From NCBI RefSeq assembly GCF_001746295.1, contig NZ_MJAH01000006.1, forward strand, positions 823,561 through 887,560: a stretch of DNA of 64,000 nucleotides. The letters are read 5' to 3'. Origin of the DNA: Streptomyces sp. LUP47B (GTDB lineage: Bacteria > Actinomycetota > Actinomycetes > Streptomycetales > Streptomycetaceae). Below are positions 53,862 to 63,262 of this stretch, in pieces (the first letter of the stretch is position 1; the number at the start of each line of letters is the position of its first letter). The translations under genes and the position numbers were made by a program. The notes beneath the pieces are model-generated. The model did no database searches, was not told the origin of the DNA, and saw nothing but the letters and a program-made list of their open reading frames with translations.

Positions 53862-56138
53862 ATGTCCCTCTCCGTCCCCCGCATCGCGATCATCGGCGGC
53901 GGCCCCGGTGGGCTGTACGCGGCAGCCCTGCTGAAGCGCCTCGACCCCGGGCGCGAGGTCACCGTCTGGGAGCGCAACGCCCCCGACGACACCTTCGGCT
54001 TCGGCGTGGTCCTCTCCGACGAGACCCTCGGCGGCATCGAGCACGCGGACCCGGTGGTCTACGAGGCGATGCAGTCCGACTTCGTCCGCTGGGACGACAT
54101 CGACATCGTGCGCCGGGGCGTACGGCACACCTCCTCAGGCCACGGCTTCGCCGCCCTCGGCCGCAGACGACTCCTCGGGATACTGCACGACCGCTGCCGC
54201 GCTCTCGGCGTGGACCTCCGCTTCCGTACGGTGGCCCCGGCCGGCCTTGAGGAGACGCACGACCTCGTCATCGCCGCCGACGGCGTCAACAGCACGACAC
54301 GTGAACGCCACAGCCATGTGTTCGGCCCCCATGTGACCCCGCACCACTGCCGCTACATCTGGCTCGCCGCCGACTTCCCCTTCGACGCGTTCCGGTTCGA
54401 GATCGCCGAGACCGAACACGGCGTGATGCAACTCCACGGCTATCCCTACGCATCCGACGCCTCCACCGTGATCGTCGAGATGCGCGAGGAGGTCTGGAAG
54501 GCGGCCGGTTTCGACGAGGTCAGCCCGCAGGAGTCGACGGAGAGCTGCGCCAAGATCTTCGCCGAAGCCCTCCGCGGCCGCCCCCTGCGCTCCAACAACT
54601 CCACGTGGACCACCTTCCGCACGGTGGTCAACGACCACTGGTCGCACGGCAACACCGTGCTGCTCGGCGACGCGGCCCACACCGCCCACTTCTCCATCGG
54701 CTCCGGCACCAAGCTCGCCGTCGAGGACGCCCTCGCCCTGGCCGCCTGCCTGGAGGAACAGCCTTCACTGGAAGGGGCGTTGGCGGCCTACGAGGCGGAG
54801 CGCAAGCCCGTCGTCGCCTCCACGCAGCGCGCCGCCCGCGCCAGCCTGGAGTGGTTCGAGAACCTCGGCCTGTACCTCGACCAGCCGCCCCGCCAGTTCG
54901 CCTTCAACCTGCTCACCCGCAGCCGCCGCGTCACCCACGACAACCTGCGCCTGCGCGACGCACGCTTCACCGGCGCCGTGGAACGCGAGTTCGGCTGCGC
55001 GCCCGGTACGCCCCCGATGTTCACCCCGTTCCGGCTGCGCGGTCTGACCCTGCGCAACCGGGTCGTGGTGTCGCCGATGGACATGTACTCCGCCACCGAC
55101 GGCATTCCCGGCGACTTCCACCTGGTCCACCTGGGCGCCCGGGCCCTCGGCGGCGCCGGGCTGGTGATGACGGAGATGGTGTGCGTCTCGCCCGAGGGAC
55201 GCATCACGCCCGGTTGCACCGGCCTCTACAACGGCAGGCAGGCCGCGGCCTGGAAACGGATCACCGAGTTCGTGCACACGCGGTCGCCGGGCACCGCGAT
55301 CGGCGTGCAGCTCGGACACAGCGGTCGCAAGGGCTCGACCAAGCTGATGTGGGAGGGCATCGACGAGCCGCTGCCGGAGGGCAACTGGCCGGTCGTGGCG
55401 CCGTCCCCGATCCCGTACAAGCCCTTCAACCAGACCCCGCGCGAGCTTGGCCGTGCCCAACTGACCGACATCCGTGAGCAGTTCACGGCGGCGGCCTGGC
55501 GTGCCGCCCGGGCCGGCTTCGACCTCCTCGAACTGCACTGCGCGCACGGCTATCTGCTCTCCGGTTTCCTCTCCCCGCTGACCAACCGGCGCACGGACGC
55601 CTACGGCGGCTCGCTCGCGAAGCGCCTGCGCTTCCCGCTCGAAGTCTTCGACGCCATCAGGGGAGTGTGGCCGCAGGAACGGCCCATGACCGTCCGTGTC
55701 TCCGCCACCGACTGGGCCGAGGGCGGCAACACGGCCGAGGACGCCGTCGAGATCGCCCGCGCCTTCGCCGCGCACGGCGCCGACGCGATCGACGTGTCGA
55801 CCGGGCAGGTCGTGGCCGAGGAGCACCCGGACCACGGGCGGTCCTACCAGACGCCGTACGCCGACCGGATCCGCCACGAGATCGGTGTCCCGGTGATCGC
55901 GGTCGGCGCCATCTCCTCCTGGGACGACGTCAACTCACTGATCCTGGCCGGGCGTACGGACCTGTGCGCGCTGGCCCGCCCGCATCTCTACGACCCGCAC
56001 TGGACCCTGCACGCGGCCGTCGAGCAGGGGTACGACGGTCCCGGCGTCGTCTGGCCGGACCCGTACCGCGCGGGCAGCCGCCGACCGCAGACCGGACGCA
56101 CCGATGCCCCCAAGCCCCGGCTCACACTGGGCACTTGA
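53862..56138 (+). CDS. 2-aminobenzoyl-CoA or salicylyl-CoA 5-hydroxylase/reductase fusion
   Basis: 758 aa in two enzymes. Residues 1-380: flavin monooxygenase (IIGGGPGGLYAAALLKRLDP, FGFGVVLSDETLGG, VIAADGVNSTTRE, LLGDAAHTAHFSIGSGTKLAVEDALALA). Residues 395-758: old-yellow-enzyme TIM barrel (FTPFRLRGLTLRNRVVVSPMDMYS, HSGRKGS, HCAHGYLLSGFLSPLTNRRTD). The fusion is diagnostic of 2-aminobenzoyl-CoA monooxygenase/reductase and salicylyl-CoA 5-hydroxylases. It hydroxylates then reduces the CoA-bound ring. Start ATG 53862; GTG 53856 is possible. Confidence 0.93.
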   Translation: MSLSVPRIAIIGGGPGGLYAAALLKRLDPGREVTVWERNAPDDTFGFGVVLSDETLGGIEHADPVVYEAMQSDFVRWDDIDIVRRGVRHTSSGHGFAALGRRRLLGILHDRCRALGVDLRFRTVAPAGLEETHDLVIAADGVNSTTRERHSHVFGPHVTPHHCRYIWLAADFPFDAFRFEIAETEHGVMQLHGYPYASDASTVIVEMREEVWKAAGFDEVSPQESTESCAKIFAEALRGRPLRSNNSTWTTFRTVVNDHWSHGNTVLLGDAAHTAHFSIGSGTKLAVEDALALAACLEEQPSLEGALAAYEAERKPVVASTQRAARASLEWFENLGLYLDQPPRQFAFNLLTRSRRVTHDNLRLRDARFTGAVEREFGCAPGTPPMFTPFRLRGLTLRNRVVVSPMDMYSATDGIPGDFHLVHLGARALGGAGLVMTEMVCVSPEGRITPGCTGLYNGRQAAAWKRITEFVHTRSPGTAIGVQLGHSGRKGSTKLMWEGIDEPLPEGNWPVVAPSPIPYKPFNQTPRELGRAQLTDIREQFTAAAWRAARAGFDLLELHCAHGYLLSGFLSPLTNRRTDAYGGSLAKRLRFPLEVFDAIRGVWPQERPMTVRVSATDWAEGGNTAEDAVEIARAFAAHGADAIDVSTGQVVAEEHPDHGRSYQTPYADRIRHEIGVPVIAVGAISSWDDVNSLILAGRTDLCALARPHLYDPHWTLHAAVEQGYDGPGVVWPDPYRAGSRRPQTGRTDAPKPRLTLGT

Positions 56139-56171
56139 GGGCTGTTTGGGGCTGACGTCCGGTGCCTGGGG

Positions 56172-56984
56172 TCACAGACCGGCGAAGCCGGCGCCCGCGT
56201 CCCGCAGCCGTTCGTGCAGGCCTTGGAACACCGCCGCCGCCCGCCGGCCCGGCCAGTCCTCCGGGAGCAGCGGGGCGGGCAGGCCGGGGTCGGCGTAGGG
56301 GAGATGGCGCCAGGAGTCGAGGGCGAGCAGGTAGTCGCGGTAGGCCTCCTCGGGCGGGGTGTCGGCCCGGTCCTCCCAGTCGCGCAGCACGCGCGCGTGG
56401 CGGTCGAGGAAGGCTTCGTGTTCCTTGGCGATCGCGGCCAGGTCCCACCAGCGGGACACCGCCTCGACGGTCGCGGCGAAGCCGAGGTGCTCGCCGCGGA
56501 AGAAGTCGACGTACGGGTCGAGCCGCAGCCGCTGGAGGGTGTGCCGGGCCTCCTCGTACAGGCGCGCCGGGGCGATCCACACCCCGGGGGCCGCCGTGCC
56601 GAAGCCCAGTGCGGCCAGCCGGGAACGCAGCACGTGCCGCTTCTGCCGCTCCGACTCCGGCACCGAGAACACCGCGAGCACCCAGCCCTCGTCCTCGGGC
56701 GGGGTCACCGCGTAGATGCGCCGGTCGCCGTCGTCGAGCAGCTGACGGGCCTCGGGCGACAGTTCGTACCCGGCCGAGCCCTGTGCCGTGCGGGCCGGCA
56801 GCAGCAGGCCGCGCCGCTTGAGGCGGGACACCGACGAGCGCACGGAGGGGGCGTCCACACCGACCGCGGCCAGCAGCCGGATCAGCTCGGCGACGGGCAC
56901 GGGGCCCGGCATGAAGCGGCCGTAGGCTCCGTAGAGCGTGACGATGAGAGACCGTGGTGCATGCTGGTCGGACACGTTGATCAT
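56172..56984 (-). CDS. PaaX family transcriptional regulator
   Basis: 270 aa. N-terminal winged helix (RSLIVTLYGAYGRFMPG, VAELIRLLAAVGVDAPSVRSSVSRLKRRGLL), then the PaaX central and C-terminal domains (GWVLAVFSVPESERQKRHVLRSRLAALGF, APGVWIAPARL). PaaX proteins sense aryl-CoA thioesters and repress aromatic degradation genes. Last gene of the ligase operon (15-nt gap). Confidence 0.93.
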   Translation of the reverse strand: MINVSDQHAPRSLIVTLYGAYGRFMPGPVPVAELIRLLAAVGVDAPSVRSSVSRLKRRGLLLPARTAQGSAGYELSPEARQLLDDGDRRIYAVTPPEDEGWVLAVFSVPESERQKRHVLRSRLAALGFGTAAPGVWIAPARLYEEARHTLQRLRLDPYVDFFRGEHLGFAATVEAVSRWWDLAAIAKEHEAFLDRHARVLRDWEDRADTPPEEAYRDYLLALDSWRHLPYADPGLPAPLLPEDWPGRRAAAVFQGLHERLRDAGAGFAGL

Positions 56985-56999
56985 CTTAGTTCGTGTGGA

Positions 57000-58592
57000 T
57001 CACTGCTGGTCACCATCGGTGCGTAGCCTGAACCGCTGGAGTTTGCCGGTTGCCGTGCGCGGGAGCGCGTCCAGGAAGACGATCTCGCGCGGGCATTTGT
57101 AGGGTGCCAGTTCGGACTTGACGTATGCGCGCAGCGCCTCGGCGTCCCGCTCGGCGCCCTCCTTGACGACGGCGAAGGCCACGACCACCTGACCGCGTGC
57201 CTCGTCGGCCCGCCCCACGACGGCCGCCTCGACCACGTCCGGATGCCGCAGCAGGGCGTCCTCGACCTCCGGTCCGGCGATGTTGTACCCGGCGGAGATG
57301 ATCATGTCGTCCGCGCGGGCCACATAGCGGAAGTACCCGTCCTTCTCGCGGATGTATGTGTCGCCGGTGATGTTCCAGCCGTCCCGTACGTATTCCGACT
57401 GCCGGGGATCGGCGAGGTAGCGGCAGCCGACGGGACCGCGCACGGCGAGCAGGCCGGGCGCGCCGTCGGGCCTCTCCCGACCCTCCTCGTCGACCACGCG
57501 CGCGTGCCATCCGGGTACGGGCACCCCGGTCGTCCCGGGCCGGATGTGCTCGTCGGCGGCGGAGATGAAGATGTGCAGCAGCTCGGTGGCGCCGATGCCG
57601 TTGACGATGCCCAGCCCGGTCCGCTCCTGCCAGGCCCGCCAGGTGGCGGCGGGCAGGTTCTCACCCGCGGAGACACAGCGGCGCAGCGACGAGAAGTCGT
57701 ACGCGTCGAGTTCGCCGAGCATCGCGCGGTAGGCGGTGGGGGCGGTGAACAGGACCGAGACCCGGTGCTCGGCGATGGCCGGCAACAGCTGCTGGGGACC
57801 GGCCTGTTCCAGCAGGAGCGAGCTGGCGCCCGCGCGCATCGGGAAGATCACCAGGCCGCCGAGTCCAAAGGTGAAACCGAGCGGGGGACTGCCCGCGAAC
57901 ACATCGTCCACATGTGGCTTGAGCACATGCTTGGAAAAGGTGTCGGCTATCGCGAGCACATCCCGGTGGAAGTGCATACAGCCCTTGGGCCGCCCCGTGG
58001 TCCCGGAGGTGAAAGCGATCAGCGCCACGTCGTCGGCCGCGGTCGCCACTGCGGGGTACGGCATCCCGGGCGCCTCGCGGTTCAGGAGGTCGTCGGGGGC
58101 GTCGCCCCCGTACGTCGTGATGCTGAGCCCCGGTATCTCGGCCTTGGCGAGATCGTCGACGGCGCGGATGTCGCACAGGGCGTGCTCTATGCGCGCGATC
58201 CCGCACATCGTGGCCAGCTCGTGAGGCCGCTGCTGGGCCAGCACCGTCACGGCGACCGCGCCCGCCTTCAGCACCGCCAGCCAGCAGGCCGCGAGCCAGG
58301 GTGTGGTCGGGCCGCGCAGCAGGACCCGGTTGCCGGGGACGACCCCGAGGTCGCCGGTGAGGAGATGCGCGAGCCGGTCGACGCGGGCACGGAGTGTGCC
58401 GTACGTCCATGTGTCCCCGGCCGGGGTGTGGAACACCGGGCGGTCGTCGGGTGGGCCCGCCAGCAGCTCGGCGGCGCAGTTCAGCCGATCGGGGTAGCGC
58501 AGCCCCGGAAGGTCGAAACGGAGCTCCGGCCACTGGTCGGGGGGCGGGAGGTGGTCGCGCGCGAAGGTGTCGACGTGGGCCGAGACGTTCAT
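57000..58592 (-). CDS. aryl-CoA ligase (2-aminobenzoate/benzoate-CoA ligase type)
   Basis: 530 aa ANL-superfamily enzyme: P-loop FTSGTTGRPKGCMHFHRD, motif GIGATELLHIFISA, TGDTYIREKDGYFRYVARADDMIISAGYNIAGPEVE, and the C-terminal Lys in RTATGKLQRF. Closest in layout to benzoate-CoA ligase family. It would activate anthranilate (or a related benzoate) with ATP and CoA as the entry step for the hydroxylase fusion. Confidence 0.92.
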   Translation of the reverse strand: MNVSAHVDTFARDHLPPPDQWPELRFDLPGLRYPDRLNCAAELLAGPPDDRPVFHTPAGDTWTYGTLRARVDRLAHLLTGDLGVVPGNRVLLRGPTTPWLAACWLAVLKAGAVAVTVLAQQRPHELATMCGIARIEHALCDIRAVDDLAKAEIPGLSITTYGGDAPDDLLNREAPGMPYPAVATAADDVALIAFTSGTTGRPKGCMHFHRDVLAIADTFSKHVLKPHVDDVFAGSPPLGFTFGLGGLVIFPMRAGASSLLLEQAGPQQLLPAIAEHRVSVLFTAPTAYRAMLGELDAYDFSSLRRCVSAGENLPAATWRAWQERTGLGIVNGIGATELLHIFISAADEHIRPGTTGVPVPGWHARVVDEEGRERPDGAPGLLAVRGPVGCRYLADPRQSEYVRDGWNITGDTYIREKDGYFRYVARADDMIISAGYNIAGPEVEDALLRHPDVVEAAVVGRADEARGQVVVAFAVVKEGAERDAEALRAYVKSELAPYKCPREIVFLDALPRTATGKLQRFRLRTDGDQQ

Positions 58593-58666
58593 GGCGGGTC
58601 GCCCCCTTGCCGTGGGCCGCCTTGTGGGCGTCGATGGTGGGCTCGCACAAGGAGCGTATCGTGTTG

Positions 58667-58698
58667 GTGACGACAGTCAACGCCGCGCGATACTGTCG
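58667..58698 (+). promoter_or_regulatory. promoter of acyl-CoA dehydrogenase, shared motif
   Basis: GTGACG, 18-nt spacer, TACTGT, same layout and same first 14 nt as 52927-52956. CGACAGT (58671-58677) and ACTGTCG (58692-58698) form a perfect 7-bp inverted repeat spanning the spacer. On the opposite strand TTGACT-N16-TACGCT could serve the divergent ligase gene. Confidence 0.5.
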
Positions 58699-58727
58699 TA
58701 GGGCCCTGTCGAGAGAGGGGACCGGCA

Positions 58728-59891
58728 ATGCCCGCATTCTCGCTCGAACCGTCCCAGACCGCCCGGTGTGCGGAGCTGCGCACCCTCGCCGCGGAACGGC
58801 TGCACCCGCTCGCGGAGAAGGGCGAGCCGGGCCGCGTGAACCGTCCACTGGTCGCCGAGCTAGGCCGACTGGGCCTCCTGGAGCGTCTGTTCACCTCAGG
58901 CGCACTGGATCTGTGCCTGATGCGGGAGTCCCTCGCGTACGCCTGCACGGAGGCGGAGACGGCCCTCGCCCTCCAGGGCCTCGGCGCCCACCCCGTCCAC
59001 GCGTACGGCACTCCGGCCCAGCGGGAGCGTTGGCTGCCGGCGGTGAGCGACGGCAGCGCGGTGGCCGCGTTCGCGCTGAGCGAGCCGGGGGCGGGGTCGG
59101 ACGCGGCGGCGCTCTCCTTGTCCGCCGTCCCCGACGGCCCCTCCCGCTGGCGGCTCACCGGGGAGAAGTGCTGGATCTCCAACGCCCCCGAGGCCGACTT
59201 CTACACCGTCTTCGCGCGGACCACCCACGACGCCGGCGCCCGGGGAGTGACCGCCTTTCTCGTGCCCGCGGACCGGCCGGGGCTCAGCGGTACCGGCCTC
59301 GACATGCTCTCCCCGCACCCCATCGGCGCCCTCGCCTTCGACGCCGTGCCGGTGAACGCCGACGACGTCCTCGGGGAGGTGGACCGCGGCTTCCGGGTCG
59401 CCATGGGCACCCTCAACCTCTTCCGGCCCAGTGTCGGCGCCTTCGCCGTCGGCATGGCGCAGGCGGCGCTGGACGCGACACTCGCGCACACCTCCCGACG
59501 GGACGCCTTCGGCGGCAAGCTGAGGGACCTGCAGAGCGTCGGGCACACGGTCGCCGAGATGGCCCTGCGCACGGACGCGGCCCGCCTCATGGTGTACGCG
59601 GCGGCGACGGCGTACGACGAAGGCGCCCCGGACGTGCCCAAGCGCGCGGCGATGGCGAAGCTGCTCGCGACCGAGACCGCGCAGTACGTCGTCGACAGCG
59701 CGGTCCAGTTGCACGGCGCACGCGCACTGCGACGCGGTCATCTGCTGGAGCACCTGTACCGGGAGGTGCGCGCCCCGCGCGTCTACGAAGGGGCGAGCGA
59801 GGTGCAACGGGGCATCATCGCCAAGGAGTTGTACGCGGAACCGGCGACCGTGAAGGCCTTGGAAGCCGTAGAGACGATGGAGGCTTCATGA
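58728..59891 (+). CDS. acyl-CoA dehydrogenase
   Basis: 387 aa. ALSEPGAGSDAAALS and GEKCWISNA (FAD/substrate motifs), GVTAFLVPADRPG, FGGKLRDLQSVGHTVAEMAL, and the C-terminal YEGASEVQRGIIAKELY where the catalytic Glu usually lies (YEGASE). Oxidises an acyl-CoA to the enoyl form, here presumably a ring-derived CoA ester. ATGA overlap with the RidA gene. Confidence 0.92.
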   Translation: MPAFSLEPSQTARCAELRTLAAERLHPLAEKGEPGRVNRPLVAELGRLGLLERLFTSGALDLCLMRESLAYACTEAETALALQGLGAHPVHAYGTPAQRERWLPAVSDGSAVAAFALSEPGAGSDAAALSLSAVPDGPSRWRLTGEKCWISNAPEADFYTVFARTTHDAGARGVTAFLVPADRPGLSGTGLDMLSPHPIGALAFDAVPVNADDVLGEVDRGFRVAMGTLNLFRPSVGAFAVGMAQAALDATLAHTSRRDAFGGKLRDLQSVGHTVAEMALRTDAARLMVYAAATAYDEGAPDVPKRAAMAKLLATETAQYVVDSAVQLHGARALRRGHLLEHLYREVRAPRVYEGASEVQRGIIAKELYAEPATVKALEAVETMEAS

Positions 59892-60286
59892 CCGCCGAGC
59901 GCATCAACCCACCCGAACTGTCCCCGCCCACCGGCTTCTCGCACGCGGTCGTCGCCACCGGGTCCCGGTTGGTCTTCCTCGCGGGGCAGACCGCTCTCGA
60001 CGCCGACGGCAAGGTGGTGGGGGAATCCCTGCCGGAGCAGTTCGAGAAGGCGCTCGACAACCTCCTCACCGCCCTGACGGCCGCCGGTGGCACTCCGTCC
60101 GACCTCGCCCGCGTCACCGTCTACGCCACCGACATCGCCGCCTACCGCGCCCACGCCCCCGAACTGGGCCGCATCTGGCGGGAGTCGGCGGGCCGGGACT
60201 ACCCCGCGATGGCGGTCGTGGAGGTCGTACGGCTGTGGGACGACCAGGCGGCGGTGGAGCTCGACGGGTTCGCGGTGCTGCCCTAG
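59888..60286 (+). CDS. RidA family enamine/imine deaminase
   Basis: 132 aa. LVFLAGQTALDADGKVVG, EQFEKALDNLLTALTAAGG, LARVTVYATDIAAYRA and YPAMAVVEVVRLWDDQAAVELDG fit the RidA/YjgF/YER057c fold; the usual substrate-binding Arg is shifted or absent (the segment before AVVEV is DYPAM). RidA proteins hydrolyse reactive enamines or imines. In this cluster it suits the nitrogen released from an aminocyclohexene-type intermediate. Confidence 0.9.
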   Translation: MTAERINPPELSPPTGFSHAVVATGSRLVFLAGQTALDADGKVVGESLPEQFEKALDNLLTALTAAGGTPSDLARVTVYATDIAAYRAHAPELGRIWRESAGRDYPAMAVVEVVRLWDDQAAVELDGFAVLP

Positions 60287-60639
60287 CGCGCCCCGCACGG
60301 GGGCCGGCCGGGACGTTGCTCGGGGTGGCGTTCGTGGTGCCGATGCCGATGCCGATGCCGGGGCCGAAGCCGCTGCTCGGACCGCCGGCCGGGATCCGCC
60401 GGGGCACTGGGCGGCCGGTGCCGGACGAGATCGTCGACGGTGGGCTGCGCTGGGCTTGGGCGGGCCGCGGCCGCTGCGGGCGGACGTCGCGACCCGGCGG
60501 GGTTTACGGCGTCGCGGGGGCGTGCATCCGGGAGACGGAGGGGCGGCTCCTGCGGGCCGAGGGCTCGCGGGAGCTCATCGCCGAGGACCAGCCGCAGCGC
60601 GATGCCTCCGCGTCGCGGGAGTTCACCGCGGGGTGGTGA
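60287..60639. other. intergenic, no supported gene
   Basis: 353 bp. Includes a short GATGCC tandem (about 60340-60360). Open plus frames lack a start and family resemblance. Confidence 0.4.
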
Positions 60640-60834
60640 TCAGGCGGCGACGGCCAGCTGTCCGGCCGGTACCCGGTGCGGCGCGACGATCCGGCCGTCG
60701 GGCAGCAGCTCGCCGCTGTCGTCGAAGACGATCGCGCCGTTGCACAGCAGATTCCAGCCCTGCTCCGGGTGGGCCGCGACGATGTGCGGGGTGGTGCTGT
60801 CGGACGAAGCGCACGAAGACTGGTGAGAACACAT
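60640..60834 (-). CDS. DUF5999 family small protein
   Basis: 64 aa from ATG 60834, five nt after GGAGGTG. The sequence MCSHQSSCASSDS, HPEQGWNLLCNGAIVFDD and GELLPDGRIVAPHR is the Streptomyces DUF5999 family with conserved Cys and His; function unknown. Confidence 0.88.
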   Translation of the reverse strand: MCSHQSSCASSDSTTPHIVAAHPEQGWNLLCNGAIVFDDSGELLPDGRIVAPHRVPAGQLAVAA

Positions 60835-61075
60835 GGCGCACCTCCACATTGGTGGGACCGTCCCCATGGGGTCCGTATCCGTATGGGTAGACCATGCTCC
60901 CGTCGCGAACTCATCGGAACGGCCCAGCGTGAAGCGTGACAACACGCGGACAACTCTCGGACGGTTCCACGACGCTCGGTGCGGACTCGCCACCAAAGGA
61001 GTGACGATCACGGCTGTCGGCGTGTGTTCCCGGTAGCAGTGGAGGCCCCCATTCCACTCGACCGGGAGACACACC

Positions 61076-61534
61076 ATGTCCGTCCGTCCCCAGCTCGTCC
61101 GCCCCCCGCTCCTGCGCTCCGCCCTCGCCACCGCTGTCGGTGCCGCGCTGTTCCTGCTGGCCGCCCCGGCGCTGCCCGCGAGTGCCGGGACCTCCGACGC
61201 CGTCACCGTCGGCCCCGTCGGCCGTATCGCCGAGGACGGCACCGTGACCCTGTCAGGCACCTACCGCTGCACTGACAGTACGGGTCCCGTGTTCGTGAGC
61301 TCCTCCGTGAGCCAGAGCTCCCCGTTGGTCCGGCAGAGCATCGGCGGCACCCGCGCGGTGTGCGACGGTGTGGAGCACAGCTGGGTGAACACCGGCCGGC
61401 CCGGCTCCGAGGACCTGGAGCCGGGCCAGGCCCACGTCGAGGCCACCCTCATGGAACTCAGCCCCGTAGGCGGCCTGCCGCTGCCCCGTTTCCACGCGGC
61501 CGCGCAGCAGGACATCACGTTGACGAAGAGCTGA
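61076..61534 (+). CDS. DUF6299 family secreted protein
   Basis: 152 aa. Sec signal peptide (LRSALATAVGAALFLLAAPALPASAG), then a small beta-rich domain (VTVGPVGRIAEDGTVTLSGTY, CTDSTGPVFVSSSVSQ, RAVCDGVEHSWV) with two Cys that could form a disulfide. Fits DUF6299, abundant in actinomycetes; role unknown. Confidence 0.85.
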   Translation: MSVRPQLVRPPLLRSALATAVGAALFLLAAPALPASAGTSDAVTVGPVGRIAEDGTVTLSGTYRCTDSTGPVFVSSSVSQSSPLVRQSIGGTRAVCDGVEHSWVNTGRPGSEDLEPGQAHVEATLMELSPVGGLPLPRFHAAAQQDITLTKS

Positions 61535-61579
61535 GCGCGGCCCGGGTGCGCCGGCGGGACCCGCTCACCCGTCGGCAGC

Positions 61580-61786
61580 TCACCGCACCAGTCTGATCTC
61601 CGGAGGCCACAGCACACCGTCGGCCAACAGCAGTGCGGGGCCCAGGTGTTGAGGACACACGAGCAGCGGTGGCCGCGCATGACGGGAGATCTCGAATCGG
61701 GCGCGGGCCCCGCACTCCTCGCCGTCCCGCGGGCCGGAGTACCGGCTCGCGCAGCGCAGCGCGGGGGTGGGGTCCGCGGCCGTCAT
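61580..61786 (-). CDS. small Cys-containing hypothetical protein
   Basis: 68 aa from ATG 61786. Three Cys (CASRY, EECGAR, LLVCPQHLG) plus His suggest a possible small metal site. No family name recognised. Good codon bias in this frame supports it. Confidence 0.55.
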   Translation of the reverse strand: MTAADPTPALRCASRYSGPRDGEECGARARFEISRHARPPLLVCPQHLGPALLLADGVLWPPEIRLVR

Positions 61787-62053
61787 CGCACGACCGAGGT
61801 GTCTTCGAGGGGGGCCGGGGCCATGGTCTGCTCCTCCTGCGGTGCCGCGGCCGGGCGCGGGCCGCATGCCCTCACGCTAGGAACGGGCGGGCCGGGCAGC
61901 CTGTCAGGGGGGCCGTTCGGGTGAAGGGGCCGATCGCGTGTTCCGGGTGTTCACAGGGACGTGATGCGTCCAAGCGGGCCGGTTCTTCTCACCGGGAGCG
62001 CCCGCAGCGTGGGATCACCCGCGAGTCGGGGGCTCGGATCGCGGAGAGCCGTC

Positions 62054-63145
62054 TCAGACGGGATACGCGTGTGTCTGCGCCGCCTTCACCGCCGCCCACA
62101 CCTCCGCGCCCGGGTGGAGGTCGAGTTCCGCCGCGGCAACCGTGGTGAGGTCCGCTGCGAGCGGGAGCTCGCCGGTGAGGTCGGCGCGGATCTGGTCGCC
62201 GTGGGTCTCCAGGCCGGCCACCTCGCAGCGCCAGTGGTTGCGGGCGCTGGAGCCGGCGGGCGGTTCACGGTAGAGGGTCACGGCGCTCGGCGGGAAGGCG
62301 ACGAACACGGGCCCGAAGAGGTCGTCCGTGGTGGTGAGCGCGGGCCCGGCATCGAGGCGGACCGTGTGACCGTCGGCCTCCCCCCGGTAGAGGTTCAGGC
62401 CGACCAGCTGGGCGATGTAGTCGGTGCGCGGGTGGCGGGCGATGTGGGACGGGGCGCCTTCCTGGACGACCTCGCCGTGCTCGACGACCACGAGACGGTC
62501 GGCGAGGACCATGGCGTCCAGCGGGTCGTGCGTGACGAGTACGGCGACGGCCTCGAACTCCGCGAGATGGCGCCGCAGTTGGGCACGGACCTCGAGTCGG
62601 GTGCGGGCGTCGAGGGCGGCCAGGGGCTCGTCGAGGAGCAGCAGCCGGGGGTGGGTCGCCAACGCGCGTGCGAGGGCCACGCGTTGGGCCTGGCCGCCGG
62701 ACAACTTGCGCGGCTTGGCGCCCGCGTGGGCGGCGAGACCCATGCGCTCCAGCCACGCGGCGGCCCGCGCACGGGCCTCCGCCTTGGTCGCGCCCTGACA
62801 GCGCGGGCCGAACGCGACGTTGTCGAGGGCGGTGAGATGCGGGAAGAGCAGATAGTCCTGGAAGACGACGCCGACGGGACGGGATTCCGGCGGCGTGCGC
62901 TCCAACGCGACGCCGTCCAGGCGTAGATGACCGTCGGTGAGCGGGGTCAGACCGGCTAGTGCGCGCAGGGCGGTGGTCTTGCCGGCACCGTTCGGACCGA
63001 GGAGGGCGACCACTTCGCCGGGAGCGACGGTGAGCGAGACGTCCAGGCGGAAGGCGCCGCGGTCCACGACGAGACGGGCGTCTAGACCGTCGGGGGCGGT
63101 GTCGGGGCGGCTGCCGGGGGCGGCGGCTTGCGTCTTCTCGATCAT
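62054..63145 (-). CDS. modC: molybdate ABC transporter ATPase ModC
   Basis: 363 aa. Walker A GPNGAGKTT (residues 50-58), Q-loop VVFQDYLLFPHLTALDNVAFG, signature KLSGGQAQRVALARAL, Walker B RLLLLDEPLAALD, H-loop VLVTHDP. The C-terminal 120 residues contain a TOBE/Mop-like domain (RCEVAGLETHGDQIRADLTGELPLAADLT), which favours molybdate over sulfate. Membrane partner ModB is not visible, because the upstream DNA is the repeat array. Supplies Mo for the oxidase and nitrate reductase in this region. Confidence 0.88.
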   Translation of the reverse strand: MIEKTQAAAPGSRPDTAPDGLDARLVVDRGAFRLDVSLTVAPGEVVALLGPNGAGKTTALRALAGLTPLTDGHLRLDGVALERTPPESRPVGVVFQDYLLFPHLTALDNVAFGPRCQGATKAEARARAAAWLERMGLAAHAGAKPRKLSGGQAQRVALARALATHPRLLLLDEPLAALDARTRLEVRAQLRRHLAEFEAVAVLVTHDPLDAMVLADRLVVVEHGEVVQEGAPSHIARHPRTDYIAQLVGLNLYRGEADGHTVRLDAGPALTTTDDLFGPVFVAFPPSAVTLYREPPAGSSARNHWRCEVAGLETHGDQIRADLTGELPLAADLTTVAAAELDLHPGAEVWAAVKAAQTHAYPV

Positions 63146-63262
63146 CGGGCGCGCTCCGCTCCCCGTCGACCGGGCGCCTCGGCTCCCGCCGCTCGGCTGT
63201 CACTGGTCCCCGCTGTCACCGGCCTCGACCGCCGGCCCGCTCCGCCGAAGACCCTCCCGTCA

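Noticed and set aside
53862..56138. plain salicylate hydroxylase
   Set aside because: The fused old-yellow-enzyme half and the adjacent CoA ligase indicate a CoA-thioester substrate, not free salicylate.
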